A DNA stretch of 64,000 nucleotides from Burkholderia sp. SRS-W-2-2016 (GCF_001931485.1 NZ_MSDV01000058.1:1-64000); one strand, 5' to 3'; counted from the first letter of the stretch, positions 1 to 9,431 are shown. Numbers and translations are program-made. Notes: generated from the sequence alone by a model not told the origin.

Positions 1-27
1 AATCGTCAGGCTTCTTATGCTGTATGT

Positions 28-67
28 CCAGAACCCCGGTGTCTCCGAAAGAGAACCGGGGTTCTGG
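28..67. terminator. Terminator-like perfect hairpin
   Basis: A perfect 13-bp inverted repeat (CCAGAACCCCGGT and its complement) encloses a 14-nt loop. No clear T-run follows on the plus strand, only CGTTT. It probably ends a plus-strand gene that lies before the window, but a structured RNA end or repeat element cannot be excluded. Confidence 0.45.
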
Positions 68-116
68 CGTTTACGCGCGGAAAAAGGCGATCACTAAAAA
101 ATCGCTTTTACCAATA

Positions 117-149
117 TTGTTTGTGCGCACGCTACGTGCACACAAACAA
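117..149 (-). terminator. Hairpin terminator of the LysR gene
   Basis: 15-bp arms (one mismatch) surround a 3-nt loop about 25 nt past the stop codon of the minus-strand LysR gene. The outer part of the stem is AT-rich, as in bidirectional intrinsic terminators. Confidence 0.6.
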
Positions 150-173
150 ATCACGCCGATCAAGAACGCCCGC

Positions 174-1166
174 TTAGGCAGCAGGACCCGCACTGCCGCC
201 AGCGTCGACGGGTAAGTGGCTATCCACCGAATCGATTTGGCCAACTTCTGCAAGCAATGCCTCATCGCGAGCGATGACTTTCGGCAGGTGCGTGCGCAGA
301 AATTCCACCCACGTCCGCGTCTTTGCGTCGATGAACTTGCGCGACGGATAGAGCGCGTAAATATTCATCTTCTGCAGCGTATATTCCGGTAGCACACGCA
401 CCAGCGTGCCATCGCGTAATCCGGAAATGGCCGCGTACAGCGGCACCATCCCGATTCCCATTCCTTCGCGAATTGCCATCACCAGCGACTCGGCGATGTT
501 GACGTGCACCGGCCCATCCACTTCCATCAGTTCGCTGCCATTTGGACCCTCGAGCGTCCATTCGTGCGGCGGAAATGCCGGCGTGTGCAGGATCAGACAT
601 TCATGGCGTGCGAGATCGGCCGGTTTTTGCGGCGCGCCGTGCGTTCGGATATACGCCGGCGATGCGCACAGGATGCTGAACGTCGTGCCCAGATGAAACG
701 ACACGAGCTCCGAGTTCGGCAATGTCGACGCGCCGATCACGGCGACATCGGCGCTGCCTTCGAACAGGTCGGGCATGCGTTGCGACAGCGTCAGTTCGAC
801 CGTCACCTCGGGATAGAGCGTGCGATACCGCGAAATGGCGGGCAGGATGTAGTGCTGCCCGATGCTCGCAAAGCTATGCATGCGCAACGCGCCGATCGGG
901 CGTTCGTGCGCACAACTGGCTTCTTCTTCGGCGATATCGACGTCTGCGAGGATTTGTTGCGACCGTTTCAGATAGCGCTCGCCGGCGGTTGTGAGGGCCA
1001 GTCTGCGCGTCGAGCGATTCAGCAGGCGGGTGCGCAGATGCGCTTCGAGTTCAGAAACCGCGCGCGACATCGCACCGGTCGTCGAATTGAGTGACTGCGC
1101 GGCAGCGGTAAAGCTGCCGGCTTCGACTACGCGTACGAATACGCGCATGTTTTGTAGCGTGTCCAT
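174..1166 (-). CDS. LysR-family transcriptional regulator (CrgA/AaeR-like)
   Basis: The product (330 aa) is a DNA-binding regulator. Residues about 1-60 form the LysR winged helix-turn-helix (LQNMRVFVRVVEAGSF, then a recognition-helix stretch SRAVSELEAHL). The rest is a substrate-binding effector domain of usual length for the CrgA-like subgroup, with a short Ala/Gly-rich tail. The ATG at 1166 is preferred over a TTG one codon upstream. It is transcribed divergently from an FUSC-type efflux gene, the arrangement known for AaeR and aromatic-acid exporters, so it probably controls that gene in response to an aromatic acid. The effector is not deducible from sequence. Confidence 0.9.
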   Translation of the reverse strand: MDTLQNMRVFVRVVEAGSFTAAAQSLNSTTGAMSRAVSELEAHLRTRLLNRSTRRLALTTAGERYLKRSQQILADVDIAEEEASCAHERPIGALRMHSFASIGQHYILPAISRYRTLYPEVTVELTLSQRMPDLFEGSADVAVIGASTLPNSELVSFHLGTTFSILCASPAYIRTHGAPQKPADLARHECLILHTPAFPPHEWTLEGPNGSELMEVDGPVHVNIAESLVMAIREGMGIGMVPLYAAISGLRDGTLVRVLPEYTLQKMNIYALYPSRKFIDAKTRTWVEFLRTHLPKVIARDEALLAEVGQIDSVDSHLPVDAGGSAGPAA

Positions 1167-1445
1167 CAAACCTCTATTTCCTGACCAAGGCCATATTGTC
1201 CGCCTGTCGCAGAAAGCTATTGTTGTCCTTTCTGGAACATATGTTCTGCGCGTATTGGCTTAATGCGCGTATCGCGGAATCCTACAATCGGCGCCTCGTC
1301 TACTGGCGTAAGCAGTTCCCGCCGGTGGCTCTTTCAGCGACCAAACGGGGCGCACTGTTTTCAGATGAAACACGATCATGCGATCAAGCGGGCAGCCGGA
1401 TTTTTCCGGCCGCATGGCCTCACGCAGCAACGCTTCAGCCGGCCT

Positions 1446-3563
1446 ATGCTCGAACAGGCCATGCGCGACTGGGCGAATACCGACGGTCTGACCTGGCTGC
1501 ATCTGCTGAAAACGGTGACCGCGGGTCTGCTCACGCTGGGCGTCGCGATGCTGCTCAATCTGCCGCAGCCGCGCATTGCAATGACCACCGTGTTCGTGCT
1601 GATGCAGCCGTTCAGCGGGATGGTCCTTGCGAAGAGCTTCTACCGGATTCTCGGCACGGCGGTCGGCACGGTCGCCGCGCTGCTGCTCGGCGGACTCTTC
1701 GTCCAGCAGCCCGAACTGTACATGCTCGGCATGATCGTGTGGGTGAGCGCCTGTATTGCGGCGGCGGTCCGGTATCGGCATTTCAGATGGTATGGCTTCG
1801 TGCTCGCGGGTTATACCGCCGCATTGATCGGCATTCCGAACGTAATGGCGCCGCAGGGACTATTCCTCGCGGCGCTCACGCGCGCGGCGGAGGTGGCGGT
1901 CGGAATCGTGTGTTCGAGCGCGGTCAGCGCGTTGATTCTGCCGCAGCGCACGAGTCTCGTGCTAAGGCGTACCCTGCAGATCCGGTACGCGAATTTTACT
2001 GCGTTCGCCGCCGAGGTGCTCGCACGCGGGCTCGAGCGTCATCAGTTCGAGCGGCGTTTCGCGGATTTCGTCGATGAAATCGCGGGCGTCGAGGCGACGC
2101 GCACGTTCGTCGCTTTCGAGGATCCGGCGTTGCGCTCGCGCGGTCAACATCTGGCGCGACTGAACAGCGAGTTCATGGATGCCTGCGCGCGCTTGCATGC
2201 ACTGCATCAGCTGCTCAAGCGGCTGCGCGCGAACCATCACGCGTCGATACTCGAGGCGGTCGCGCCGTACTTCGACGAACTGGCCGCGTTGTTGGCAACC
2301 AGGTCACCGGAGGCCGTCGACGCTTCGCGCGTAGCCGCCGATCTGCGTCTGTTCCAGGCGAATCTGCCGCGCCGTATGCGCGAAACCAGGCGGCCACTCG
2401 AAACCGCGTCAGCCGAATCGCGCGCGGACTTCGATACCGCAGCGGAGTTGTTGTATCGCTTCGTGAGCGAATGGATCAATTATTCGGATACCTATGCGTC
2501 GTTGTCATGGCGAAAATCGGAACGCTGGCAGCATGCCGAACCGCGTCACCCGCACAAAAGTCACCATATAAGCCGCACCAATAACTTCGTCGTACTGTTC
2601 GCGTTCGTGCGTTCGGCGGTCGTGATCGGGATTGCCGGATCGTTCTGGATCGCAACCAACTGGCCGAGCGGCGGACTCGCGGTAATCGGCGCGACGCTGG
2701 TTTGCGCGTTGACGTCGACCGCGCCCAACTCGACGAAAATGGCCGTACAGATGGCAATCGGCGCGGTGGCCGCGACCCTGACCGGCTATCTGTTCATGTG
2801 CTACGTGTATCCGAATATCGACGGCTTCCCACTGCTTTGCGCGGTACTCGCACCGGTGCTCGCGTGCGGTGCGTTCATCGCGACGCGCCGCGGCGCGGCC
2901 GGCTATGGGATCGGTTTCTCGGTGTTCTTCTGTCTGCTGGCCGGCCCCGACAACGTCGTCAGCTACACCCCTGATCTGCTGCTCAACAACGGTATCGCGC
3001 TGACCGCGGCGATGCTGCTCGCGGCGCTTGCCTTCGCGGTGGTGTTTCCCGCCGACATGCGCTGGCTGACCGGGCAGATCATGGGCGATCTGCGTGCTCA
3101 GGCGGTTCGCGCGTGCAAGGACGACTTGCCGGGCCTCAATCAGCGTTTCCAGTCGAGCACGCACGATCTGACTTCGCAGCTGCGGATGCTGTTGACGCAC
3201 CGCTCGCGGCGCCGGCGAGAGGCATTGCGCTGGATGCTGGCGACGATCGAAGTCGGCCACGCGGTCATCGACCTGCGCAACGAAGCGGCGCGCGCACAGT
3301 ACGTGGACACGCTCGAGCCGCGCTGGCGTCGCGTGCTAGCCGATACCTGCGACGATCTCGCGCACCTGTTCGCGCACCCTGAGCCACGCGCGCTCGAACG
3401 CGCACTGATCTCCGTGCGCACGGCGTCGTGGCTTGCCCAGGACGCCCTGCAAACGGTGCATGCGGACCGCGACAGGCGTCACGACCTGCAGCGCATCCTC
3501 AGCTGTCTGCACTTCATCCGGACCGCGTTGCTCGACCGTGACGCGCCGTTTAACCGGCGCTGA
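1446..3563 (+). CDS. FUSC-family inner-membrane efflux protein (aromatic-acid/fusaric-acid exporter type)
   Basis: A two-halved membrane protein. An N-terminal bundle of hydrophobic segments begins with LLKTVTAGLLTLGVAMLLNL; a long cytoplasmic middle region follows, then a second bundle (FVVLFAFVRSAVVIGIAGSF onward) and a C-terminal cytoplasmic domain. This is the FUSC/AaeB architecture. The family exports aromatic carboxylic acids with an HlyD-type partner. No membrane-fusion protein, DUF1656 protein or outer-membrane factor is adjacent, which is unusual. The start is uncertain: in-frame ATGs lie at 1263, 1365 and 1446, none with a good ribosome binding site. 1446 was chosen because it puts the first membrane helix near the N-terminus (705 aa). 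Confidence 0.85.
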   Translation: MLEQAMRDWANTDGLTWLHLLKTVTAGLLTLGVAMLLNLPQPRIAMTTVFVLMQPFSGMVLAKSFYRILGTAVGTVAALLLGGLFVQQPELYMLGMIVWVSACIAAAVRYRHFRWYGFVLAGYTAALIGIPNVMAPQGLFLAALTRAAEVAVGIVCSSAVSALILPQRTSLVLRRTLQIRYANFTAFAAEVLARGLERHQFERRFADFVDEIAGVEATRTFVAFEDPALRSRGQHLARLNSEFMDACARLHALHQLLKRLRANHHASILEAVAPYFDELAALLATRSPEAVDASRVAADLRLFQANLPRRMRETRRPLETASAESRADFDTAAELLYRFVSEWINYSDTYASLSWRKSERWQHAEPRHPHKSHHISRTNNFVVLFAFVRSAVVIGIAGSFWIATNWPSGGLAVIGATLVCALTSTAPNSTKMAVQMAIGAVAATLTGYLFMCYVYPNIDGFPLLCAVLAPVLACGAFIATRRGAAGYGIGFSVFFCLLAGPDNVVSYTPDLLLNNGIALTAAMLLAALAFAVVFPADMRWLTGQIMGDLRAQAVRACKDDLPGLNQRFQSSTHDLTSQLRMLLTHRSRRRREALRWMLATIEVGHAVIDLRNEAARAQYVDTLEPRWRRVLADTCDDLAHLFAHPEPRALERALISVRTASWLAQDALQTVHADRDRRHDLQRILSCLHFIRTALLDRDAPFNRR

Positions 3564-3689
3564 GCGGGACGGCGATCTTTCCGCCAGATGGAAGAATCCC
3601 TTCCGGGCGACCCCGTTTATCCAGGTAGGTGGCGGTCATATAGTTTCGTCACTGCTTCACAGCAGTAGTCGTAAGTCCTGGAGAAAGTG

Positions 3690-3908
3690 ATGAAAGTGTT
3701 GAAGATGGTTGTGATTGCCTGTTCCTTGTCCGCTACCGCCGCTGCCTATGCGCAAACCGCGCCGGCAGAAGCGCCGCAACAGGTTGCGCAGGCCGCGACG
3801 CCGCGCGCAAACAACGCGGTGACCCCGAGCCGCGTACTGGCGTCGAAAGCAAAAGCCGACGAGTGCGTTGGCCCGGTGAGCTTCTGCAATATCTACTTCG
3901 GTAGCTAA
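3690..3908 (+). CDS. Small exported protein of unknown function
   Basis: A 72-aa product with a clear signal peptide (MKVLKMVVIACSLSATAAAYA, cleavage probably before QTAPAEAP). The mature part is short and Ala/Pro-rich, and the C-terminus holds two cysteines (DECVGPVSFCNIYFG) that could form a disulfide. The ATG at 3690 sits 6 nt after GGAG (3680-3683); a GTG one codon upstream is less well spaced. Probably a monocistronic periplasmic protein. I do not recognise a characterised family. Confidence 0.7.
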   Translation: MKVLKMVVIACSLSATAAAYAQTAPAEAPQQVAQAATPRANNAVTPSRVLASKAKADECVGPVSFCNIYFGS

Positions 3909-4126
3909 GGCAGTGCCCGCTGCATCGCGCGACATGCCGGCTGGTGCCTGATGATGCCTGGCTGACGCGTAACCTCTGTCGCGAACCCTGTCTCGCGACC
4001 CAACACCTGCCTGCGACGCCGTCCGATCGAGACGCCGCGGCGGGTGCGGCACCCGCCTGGTGAACCAAGCACACCGCAGACGTGCGCGCCAGAGACGGAG
4101 CTGGTGACTATGGAGAGACCCGTTTC

Positions 4127-5626
4127 ATGTACGAAGACCGCATTCGTTGCGCCGCGCTGCGCGAAAAAATCACCACGGCCGCCGACGCGGCGCTTCTGAT
4201 TCAGGACGGCATGCGCGTTGGCGCAAGCGGCTTTACGCGCGCGGGCGACGCGAAGGCCGTGCCGGTCGCGCTGGCCGAGCGCGCACGCCAGCAGAGCGAG
4301 CCGCTGCGCATCACGTTGATGACCGGCGCCTCGCTGGGCCACGACGTCGACCGCATGCTGACCGAAGCACACGTGCTCGCGCGCCGTCTGCCGTTTCAGG
4401 TGGACAAGACGCTGCGCGACGCGATCAATCGCGGCGAAGTGATGTTCGTCGATCAGCATCTGTCCGAGACCGTCGAAATGCTGCGCGCCAACCAGCTCGG
4501 CAAGCTCGACGTCGCGATCATCGAAGCGGCGGCGATCACCGAAAGCGGCGGCATCGTGCCGACCACCTCGGTCGGCAATTCGGCGAGCTTCGCGATTCTC
4601 GCCGAGAAGGTCATCGTCGAAATCAATCTCGCGCAGCCGCTCGCGCTCGAGGGCTTGCACGACATCTGGATTCCGGGCCGCCGGCCGCATCGCGAGCCGC
4701 TGTCGATCGTGCGCCCGCAGGACCGCGTCGGCACGCCGGCCATCGAGATCCCGCCTGAAAAAATCGCGGCGATCGTCATCACCGACATGCCCGACAGTTC
4801 GTCCACGGTGTTGCCGGCAGACGAGGAAACCGCTGCGATCGCCGGCCATCTGATCGAATTCTTCCAGCACGAAGTCACGCACGGCCGTATGCCGAAGCAG
4901 TTGCCGCCGTTGCAGGCGGGGATCGGCACGATCGCCAACGCGGTGCTGGCCGGCTTCGTCGATTCGCCGTTCGACGTGTTCGAAATCTATTCGGAAGTCC
5001 TACAGGATTCGACCTTCGATCTGATGGATGCCGGCAAGGTCAGCTTCGCATCCGGTGCATCGATCACGCTGTCGGCGACGCGTCAGGCCCAGGTATTCGG
5101 CGAACTCGAACGCTATCGCGACCGGCTGGTGCTGCGTCCGCAGGAAGTCAGCAATCACCCGGAAGTGATCCGCCGGCTCGGTCTGATCGCGCTGAATACC
5201 GCGCTCGAATTCGACATCTACGGCAACGTGAATTCGACGCACGTGGGCGGCACGCACATGATGAACGGCATCGGCGGCTCGGGAGATTTTGCGCGCAACG
5301 CGTCGTGCGCGATCTTCGCGACCAAGTCGATCGCGAAAGACGGCCGCATTTCGAGCATCGTGCCGATGGTCCCGCATTGCGATCACAACGAACACGATGT
5401 CGATGTGGTGGTGACCGAGCAGGGTCTTGCCGATCTGCGCGGACTCGCGCCGCGCGAACGCGCTCAGCTGATTATCGAGCGTTGCGTGCATCCGCTGTAT
5501 CGCGATCAACTGCGCGACTACTATCGTGACGCATTGCAGTGGGGCGGGCAGACGCCGCATCGTCTCGACCAGGCATTCGCATGGCACCAGCGCCTGCGCG
5601 AGACGGGTTCGATGCTGCCGGCCTGA
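4127..5626 (+). CDS. Acetyl-CoA hydrolase/succinate CoA-transferase family enzyme
   Basis: A 499-aa cytoplasmic class I CoA-transferase of the Ach1/AarC/Cat1 family. It moves CoA between carboxylates, typically succinyl-CoA and acetate. Visible hallmarks are an N-terminal GxxGF-type segment (VGASGFTRAGDAKAVP) and the motif GIGTIANAVLAGF followed by FEIYSEVLQD. The Glu in that motif (E290) aligns with the catalytic glutamate of the family. The C-terminus carries STHVGGTHMMNGIGGSGDF and VVVTEQGLADLRG. The ATG at 4127 follows GGAGAG; an in-frame ATG at 4082 is rejected. Acetate is a plausible but unproved substrate. A strong bidirectional terminator follows. Confidence 0.88.
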   Translation: MYEDRIRCAALREKITTAADAALLIQDGMRVGASGFTRAGDAKAVPVALAERARQQSEPLRITLMTGASLGHDVDRMLTEAHVLARRLPFQVDKTLRDAINRGEVMFVDQHLSETVEMLRANQLGKLDVAIIEAAAITESGGIVPTTSVGNSASFAILAEKVIVEINLAQPLALEGLHDIWIPGRRPHREPLSIVRPQDRVGTPAIEIPPEKIAAIVITDMPDSSSTVLPADEETAAIAGHLIEFFQHEVTHGRMPKQLPPLQAGIGTIANAVLAGFVDSPFDVFEIYSEVLQDSTFDLMDAGKVSFASGASITLSATRQAQVFGELERYRDRLVLRPQEVSNHPEVIRRLGLIALNTALEFDIYGNVNSTHVGGTHMMNGIGGSGDFARNASCAIFATKSIAKDGRISSIVPMVPHCDHNEHDVDVVVTEQGLADLRGLAPRERAQLIIERCVHPLYRDQLRDYYRDALQWGGQTPHRLDQAFAWHQRLRETGSMLPA

Positions 5627-5665
5627 TCTGTAATCGAACGGAAAGAAAAGCGGTCTGTAAAAAGA

Positions 5666-5702
5666 AAGAAGCGCCAGCGGCACGAGCCGGCTGGCGCTTC
5701 TT
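5666..5702. terminator. Bidirectional intrinsic terminator
   Basis: A perfect 13-bp stem (AAGAAGCGCCAGC and its complement) with an 11-nt loop lies between two convergent genes. T-rich tracts follow it on both strands (TTCATTTATT on plus, TTTCTTTTT on minus). It can serve both the CoA-transferase gene and the GlsB-like gene. Confidence 0.85.
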
Positions 5703-5729
5703 CATTTATTGAATGATTGAAAGCTGTGC

Positions 5730-5984
5730 TTAAGAACCTCGTCGCACGAGCCGGATAATAAACAGCAGAATCACCGCGCCGATCAATGCGGTAATGATCG
5801 AGCCGAACCAGCCGCTGCCGAGCGAAATATGCAGCACGCCGGCGAGCCAGCCGCCGATGAACGCGCCGACAATCCCGACGATGATGTCGACAATCAGGCC
5901 GAAGCCGCCGCCTCTGACCAGCACACCGGCGAGCCAGCCCGCGATTGCGCCGATGATAAGCCATGCAATGATGCCGTGTTCCAT
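5730..5984 (-). CDS. GlsB/YeaQ/YmgE-family small membrane protein
   Basis: An 84-aa, almost wholly hydrophobic protein with three predicted membrane segments and the glycine-zipper-like repeats (GAIAGWLAGVLVRGGG, GIVGAFIGGWLAG) typical of the transglycosylase-associated/GlsB family. These proteins are linked to general and envelope stress, but no biochemical activity is established. Length is normal for the family. It is monocistronic, convergent with the CoA-transferase gene, and shares its terminator. Confidence 0.88.
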   Translation of the reverse strand: MEHGIIAWLIIGAIAGWLAGVLVRGGGFGLIVDIIVGIVGAFIGGWLAGVLHISLGSGWFGSIITALIGAVILLFIIRLVRRGS

Positions 5985-6147
5985 ATTCGAGACTCCGTAG
6001 TTGTATGTGAAAAAATCACGGTGATAGAGCTTAGTCGAAGGTTATGGGACAGTCCATGTTGAGGACACGGAATTAACATTGTCTAAATCTGCTGCCAGCT
6101 AAGTGTAGACGATGTGCCGCGAATAAAGTGGCGTGACACTCGCGGCT

Positions 6148-6855
6148 TCACTCGGGCGTAGGCTCGGCTTCGCGCGCGCTCCAACTGACGCTCGATACGC
6201 TTTTCTCCATGCTCAGGCGGCTCGCCATCTGCTCGAGCTTCGATTGATACTTCGGATGCAGCTTCAGCGTCGCGGCGACGCGAATTCGACTGGAGTCGTT
6301 GTCGACGTCCTCGCTCGTCAGGCTTTGAAACGACAGCGGCGCCGAATACATCGAGTTCGAGATCGCGGTGCGGATGTGAATCTCGTCGGCTTCGCGGCAT
6401 ACGATCGTCAGTACGTATTCGCGCACCAGGTCGGCGTTTGAAACCGGCGTCGCATTGATCATCCGGCTCACTTCGCGCAGCACGGTATTGGTCAGCAGCA
6501 CGATCACGGTGCCCGCGAGCGCGGGCCCGTAATGTCCGGCGCCGCTCAATACGCCGACCGCCGCCGAGCACCAGAGTGTCGCCGCGGTGTTGATCCCCTG
6601 GATCGAGCCCTTGTCGCGCATGATCACGCCGCCGCCGAGAAAGCCGACGCCGGACACCACATAGGCGGCGATCTGGGTCACGCCGGACACGCCGTTGCCG
6701 GTCAGCACGCCGAGCGTGACGAACAGGCATGAGCCGCTCGCGACGAGCGTGATCGTGCGCAAGCCGGCATTGCGCTGGCGCATCTGCCGTTCGAGGCCAA
6801 TGGCCACGCCACAGGCGAAAGCGGTCAGAAGCCGCAGGAAGAATTCGAGTGTCAT
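6148..6855 (-). CDS. MgtC/SapB-family inner-membrane protein
   Basis: A 235-aa protein. The N-terminal 135 residues contain the family signature (ACGVAIGLERQMRQRNAGLRT, then GVGFLGGGVIM and INTAATLWCSAAVG) and about four to five membrane helices. A soluble C-terminal ACT-like domain follows, as in full-length MgtC. Relatives modulate Mg2+ homeostasis, F-ATPase and intramacrophage survival. No MgtA/MgtB transporter lies nearby. The 490-nt untranslated stretch upstream contains a stable hairpin and could be a regulatory leader, as known for mgtC in other bacteria (inference). Confidence 0.88.
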   Translation of the reverse strand: MTLEFFLRLLTAFACGVAIGLERQMRQRNAGLRTITLVASGSCLFVTLGVLTGNGVSGVTQIAAYVVSGVGFLGGGVIMRDKGSIQGINTAATLWCSAAVGVLSGAGHYGPALAGTVIVLLTNTVLREVSRMINATPVSNADLVREYVLTIVCREADEIHIRTAISNSMYSAPLSFQSLTSEDVDNDSSRIRVAATLKLHPKYQSKLEQMASRLSMEKSVSSVSWSAREAEPTPE

Positions 6856-7345
6856 CGTTCAGAAAGGTTGGCGCGCGTGCCGCTGCAGTGTGAGTCATTC
6901 GCATGACAGCGTCGGGTCGTCTACGATCTTTCGTTGACCGAACGGACGAACGTGCGCGCTCACGCGCGATGCGGCGCGCGCACGCGAACCCGGCGGCGCA
7001 TCAGGCGGCGGGTTCGACGCGTGCGGCATCGGCATGGCGGTGCGCCACGCGCTGCTTCACTGGCAGTACGACACGTGAATGAAAAACGTAAAGGAGACGA
7101 GAGCGACGTGCGCCATCGAGCCCGAGGGCAGGACGGCGACAGAACGAATGGACTGACGCGGAAACCTGCCGCTCAGGCGAGCGGGCAAATCGATACTCGG
7201 CGGCTACAACTGCTACTGTCCAAGATCGTGATTCCGGTTAAAAGAAGTGCGCGAATTTTAGGCGGCTGTGTAAAGGTTCGTCAAGCCGTGCCGCCATGCC
7301 GGCTCGCGCGATCGACACTCGAGATTAAAACGGACTCCGAATATT
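6856..7345 (-). promoter_or_regulatory. Long gene-free region upstream of mgtC-like gene, with leader-like hairpin
   Basis: No credible gene lies in these 490 bases. On the strand reading into the mgtC-like gene there is a perfect 8-bp stem (CGAACCCG / CGGGTTCG, 6985-7016), flanked by further self-complementary GC-rich sequence (GCGCGCACG / CGCGTGC). The region may hold the mgtC promoter and a structured 5' leader. No known riboswitch class is recognisable by eye. Confidence 0.3.
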
Positions 7346-8533
7346 TCATTCGGGCTCGCTTTGCACCAGCCCTGGCACCAGCCCTGGCACCAGCCGCACG
7401 CGCGTGATTTCCGACGGTGCGCCCAGCCGCTTCGGCGGTCCCCAATAACCGGTCCCGCGGCTCGTATAGACCCACAGTCCGTTCAGGCGCGCGAGACCCG
7501 CGGTGAACGGCTGCTGCAGCCGCACGAAGAAATTCCACGGGAAGAACTGGCCGCCGTGCGTATGCCCGGACAACTGCAACGTAAAGCCGGCTGCCGCGGC
7601 CGCTTCGGCCGAGCGCGGCTGGTGCGCGAGCAGTACCTTGATCAGCACGTCGCCGGGCGCGCCCGCGAGTGCCGCGACCGGGTCGCTGCGATGCGCGGGG
7701 TCGTGGTGGCCGGCGGAGTAGTCGGTGACGCCGGCGATCACCGCGCGGGCTCCGTCGTGATCGACGACTACGTGCTGGTTCAGCAGCACCTGCAGACCGA
7801 GCCGGCGGAATTCGGCGATCCACGAGTTCGCGCCCGAGTAGTACTCGTGATTGCCGGTCACCAGAAACGCGCCGTGCCGTGCGCTAAGACGCGATAACGG
7901 CTGCGTATGCCGGCTCAGTTTCGCGACGCTGCCGTCGACCACATCGCCGGTCACCGCGATCAGATCCGGCTGCAGGCGATTGACCGCGTCGACGATCGCA
8001 TCGACATAGCGGCTCTTGATCGTCGGGCCGACGTGAATATCGCTGATCTGCACGATCGTGAATCCGTCGAGCGCGGCGGGCAGATCGTCGATCGGCACGT
8101 CGATCGTGACGACGCGCGCGCGACGCCGCGCATTGACGAGGCCGATCAGCGTCGACAGCAACGCGGCGAGCGGCACCGCCGCCGCCGAACCGGTGCGCCA
8201 ATGCGCGATCGCGAGCGTGTTCGGCCAGATCGCATCGATCGTCAGCAGCGACGCGAGCACGATATCGCGCGCGAACGTCAGCACCAGCAGCGACGAAAAA
8301 AAGCCCATCGCCAGCAAGCCGATCCACGCGACCCGGTCGCCGAGCGGCTGGCGCTTGATGCTGCGCGCCATCATGCCGAGCGGAATCACGAAGATCGACA
8401 GCACCAGCCACAGCACACACAGTGAGCGGGCAGTCGCGCCGATCGGCATGTCGGGCAGCAGGCGCAAGCCGACATAGATATGCAGCACGATGCCAATCAG
8501 AATGATGCGGGTAAGAAACGATGAACGGCGCAT
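7346..8533 (-). CDS. Membrane-anchored metallophosphoesterase (YkuE/YaeI-like)
   Basis: About 395 aa. Four hydrophobic segments in the first 135 residues precede a calcineurin-like phosphoesterase domain with all metal-binding blocks: SDIHVG (D165, H167), GDVVDG, GNHEYY and SGHTHGGQ. Relatives of the YkuE/LpxG type hydrolyse lipid-linked or UDP-sugar substrates at the membrane; the substrate here is unknown. The ATG at 8533 starts directly before the first membrane helix; a start at 8644 is possible but adds an atypical tail. The C-terminus (VPGLVPGLV) is encoded by a small 12-bp tandem repeat near 7366-7391. Confidence 0.88.
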   Translation of the reverse strand: MRRSSFLTRIILIGIVLHIYVGLRLLPDMPIGATARSLCVLWLVLSIFVIPLGMMARSIKRQPLGDRVAWIGLLAMGFFSSLLVLTFARDIVLASLLTIDAIWPNTLAIAHWRTGSAAAVPLAALLSTLIGLVNARRRARVVTIDVPIDDLPAALDGFTIVQISDIHVGPTIKSRYVDAIVDAVNRLQPDLIAVTGDVVDGSVAKLSRHTQPLSRLSARHGAFLVTGNHEYYSGANSWIAEFRRLGLQVLLNQHVVVDHDGARAVIAGVTDYSAGHHDPAHRSDPVAALAGAPGDVLIKVLLAHQPRSAEAAAAAGFTLQLSGHTHGGQFFPWNFFVRLQQPFTAGLARLNGLWVYTSRGTGYWGPPKRLGAPSEITRVRLVPGLVPGLVQSEPE

Positions 8534-9083
8534 AGAGAGGATCGGGACGGGAAGGGACCGAAGGCCGGAGCCGACGACGGCGCCGCGTTCGGTGAGCGGC
8601 CGCTGCACGAGGCGCGTATTGCGCTGATCAATGCGGCCCGACACATGGGCGGCATAACGAAAGGCAGCCCGGAAAAGCAGCCCGATGCATGCGGCGAGTC
8701 ATTCTACCGGCATGTTCAGGCCCTTGCTGGCGACGCAAAATTCGCGCCCCCGCACTGCAACGCGAGCATTTTTGAAAAGGCCAACGCGTACCCCGATGTG
8801 CGCAACAAGCCGTCCGCTAGCGCGACTACACCTCGGGGGCGTAACAACTGCTTGCCGGTAATCCGGCAGCACCGCGCGGCACGTATTTCAATGCCTATGC
8901 AAGCTAATTAAATGGGCTTTGAATTGTGTTGGGCGGTGGACTATGCTTGAACGAACCAGCAGATTTCGCGGCCAGCGCGGCAGTTATGCGAGGCCACGGC
9001 GGGACGCATCGCGGTGGGGGCCGCGCGGTTCCATTGCGACTGGTTCTATCGCCGGCACAGAGGCAGGGCGACGGGAGGCACAC
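8534..9083. other. Divergent gene-free region
   Basis: This 550-base stretch separates two divergent genes and contains no convincing reading frame. A short hairpin (TGCCGG, tetraloop, CCGGCA) lies near 8853-8868. A longer-range pair CCCCGA / TCGGGG brackets about 45 bases near 8790-8840, so a structured RNA is conceivable but not demonstrated. The final part holds the GGGAGG ribosome binding site of the gene at 9084. Confidence 0.35.
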
Positions 9084-9431
9084 ATGAAGCTGCTCAAATC
9101 GGATCGCCACTGGCGCCATGCGCACGACGCGCCTCACGTTCATCATGCGCATCACGTCGGGTATGAGGGCAGTCATGTGATGCTGCCGCTCGTCGGCATT
9201 TCGCTGATGGCGATTGCGCTGTATGTCGGCGTGCGCAATATCGAATTTTCCGAACTCGGCAAAAGCGCGCTGTTCGACGTGGTGATGGTTTGCGTGGCAC
9301 TCGGCATAGCCGGACTATTCGGGGCGGTCGGCGCATGGCTGCGCTCGAATGGGGACGACGCCGAAGAGGGCTTCTGCTTTATCGGCGCGTTGATCGGCAC
9401 GGTGGTGTTTTATATCGCAGTGCTGACCTGA
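9084..9431 (+). CDS. Small His-rich membrane protein of unknown function
   Basis: A 115-aa protein. A charged, histidine-rich N-terminus (HWRHAHDAPHVHHAHHVGYEGSH) is followed by three hydrophobic segments (MLPLVGISLMAIALYVGV, VVMVCVALGIAGLFGAVGAWL, FIGALIGTVVFYIAVL). The start at 9084 has a good GGGAGG ribosome binding site; an in-frame ATG at 8919 adds an Arg-rich stretch without such support. The His cluster could bind metal ions (inference). I do not recognise a family. Confidence 0.65.
   Translation: MKLLKSDRHWRHAHDAPHVHHAHHVGYEGSHVMLPLVGISLMAIALYVGVRNIEFSELGKSALFDVVMVCVALGIAGLFGAVGAWLRSNGDDAEEGFCFIGALIGTVVFYIAVLT

Noticed and set aside
24..215. A 63-codon plus-strand frame at the window start
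   Set aside because: It runs through two hairpins and the end of the LysR gene and has no coding character.
8780..8870. A possible riboswitch in the divergent gap before the His-rich membrane protein gene
   Set aside because: Only isolated complementary stretches are seen; no known aptamer core can be recognised.
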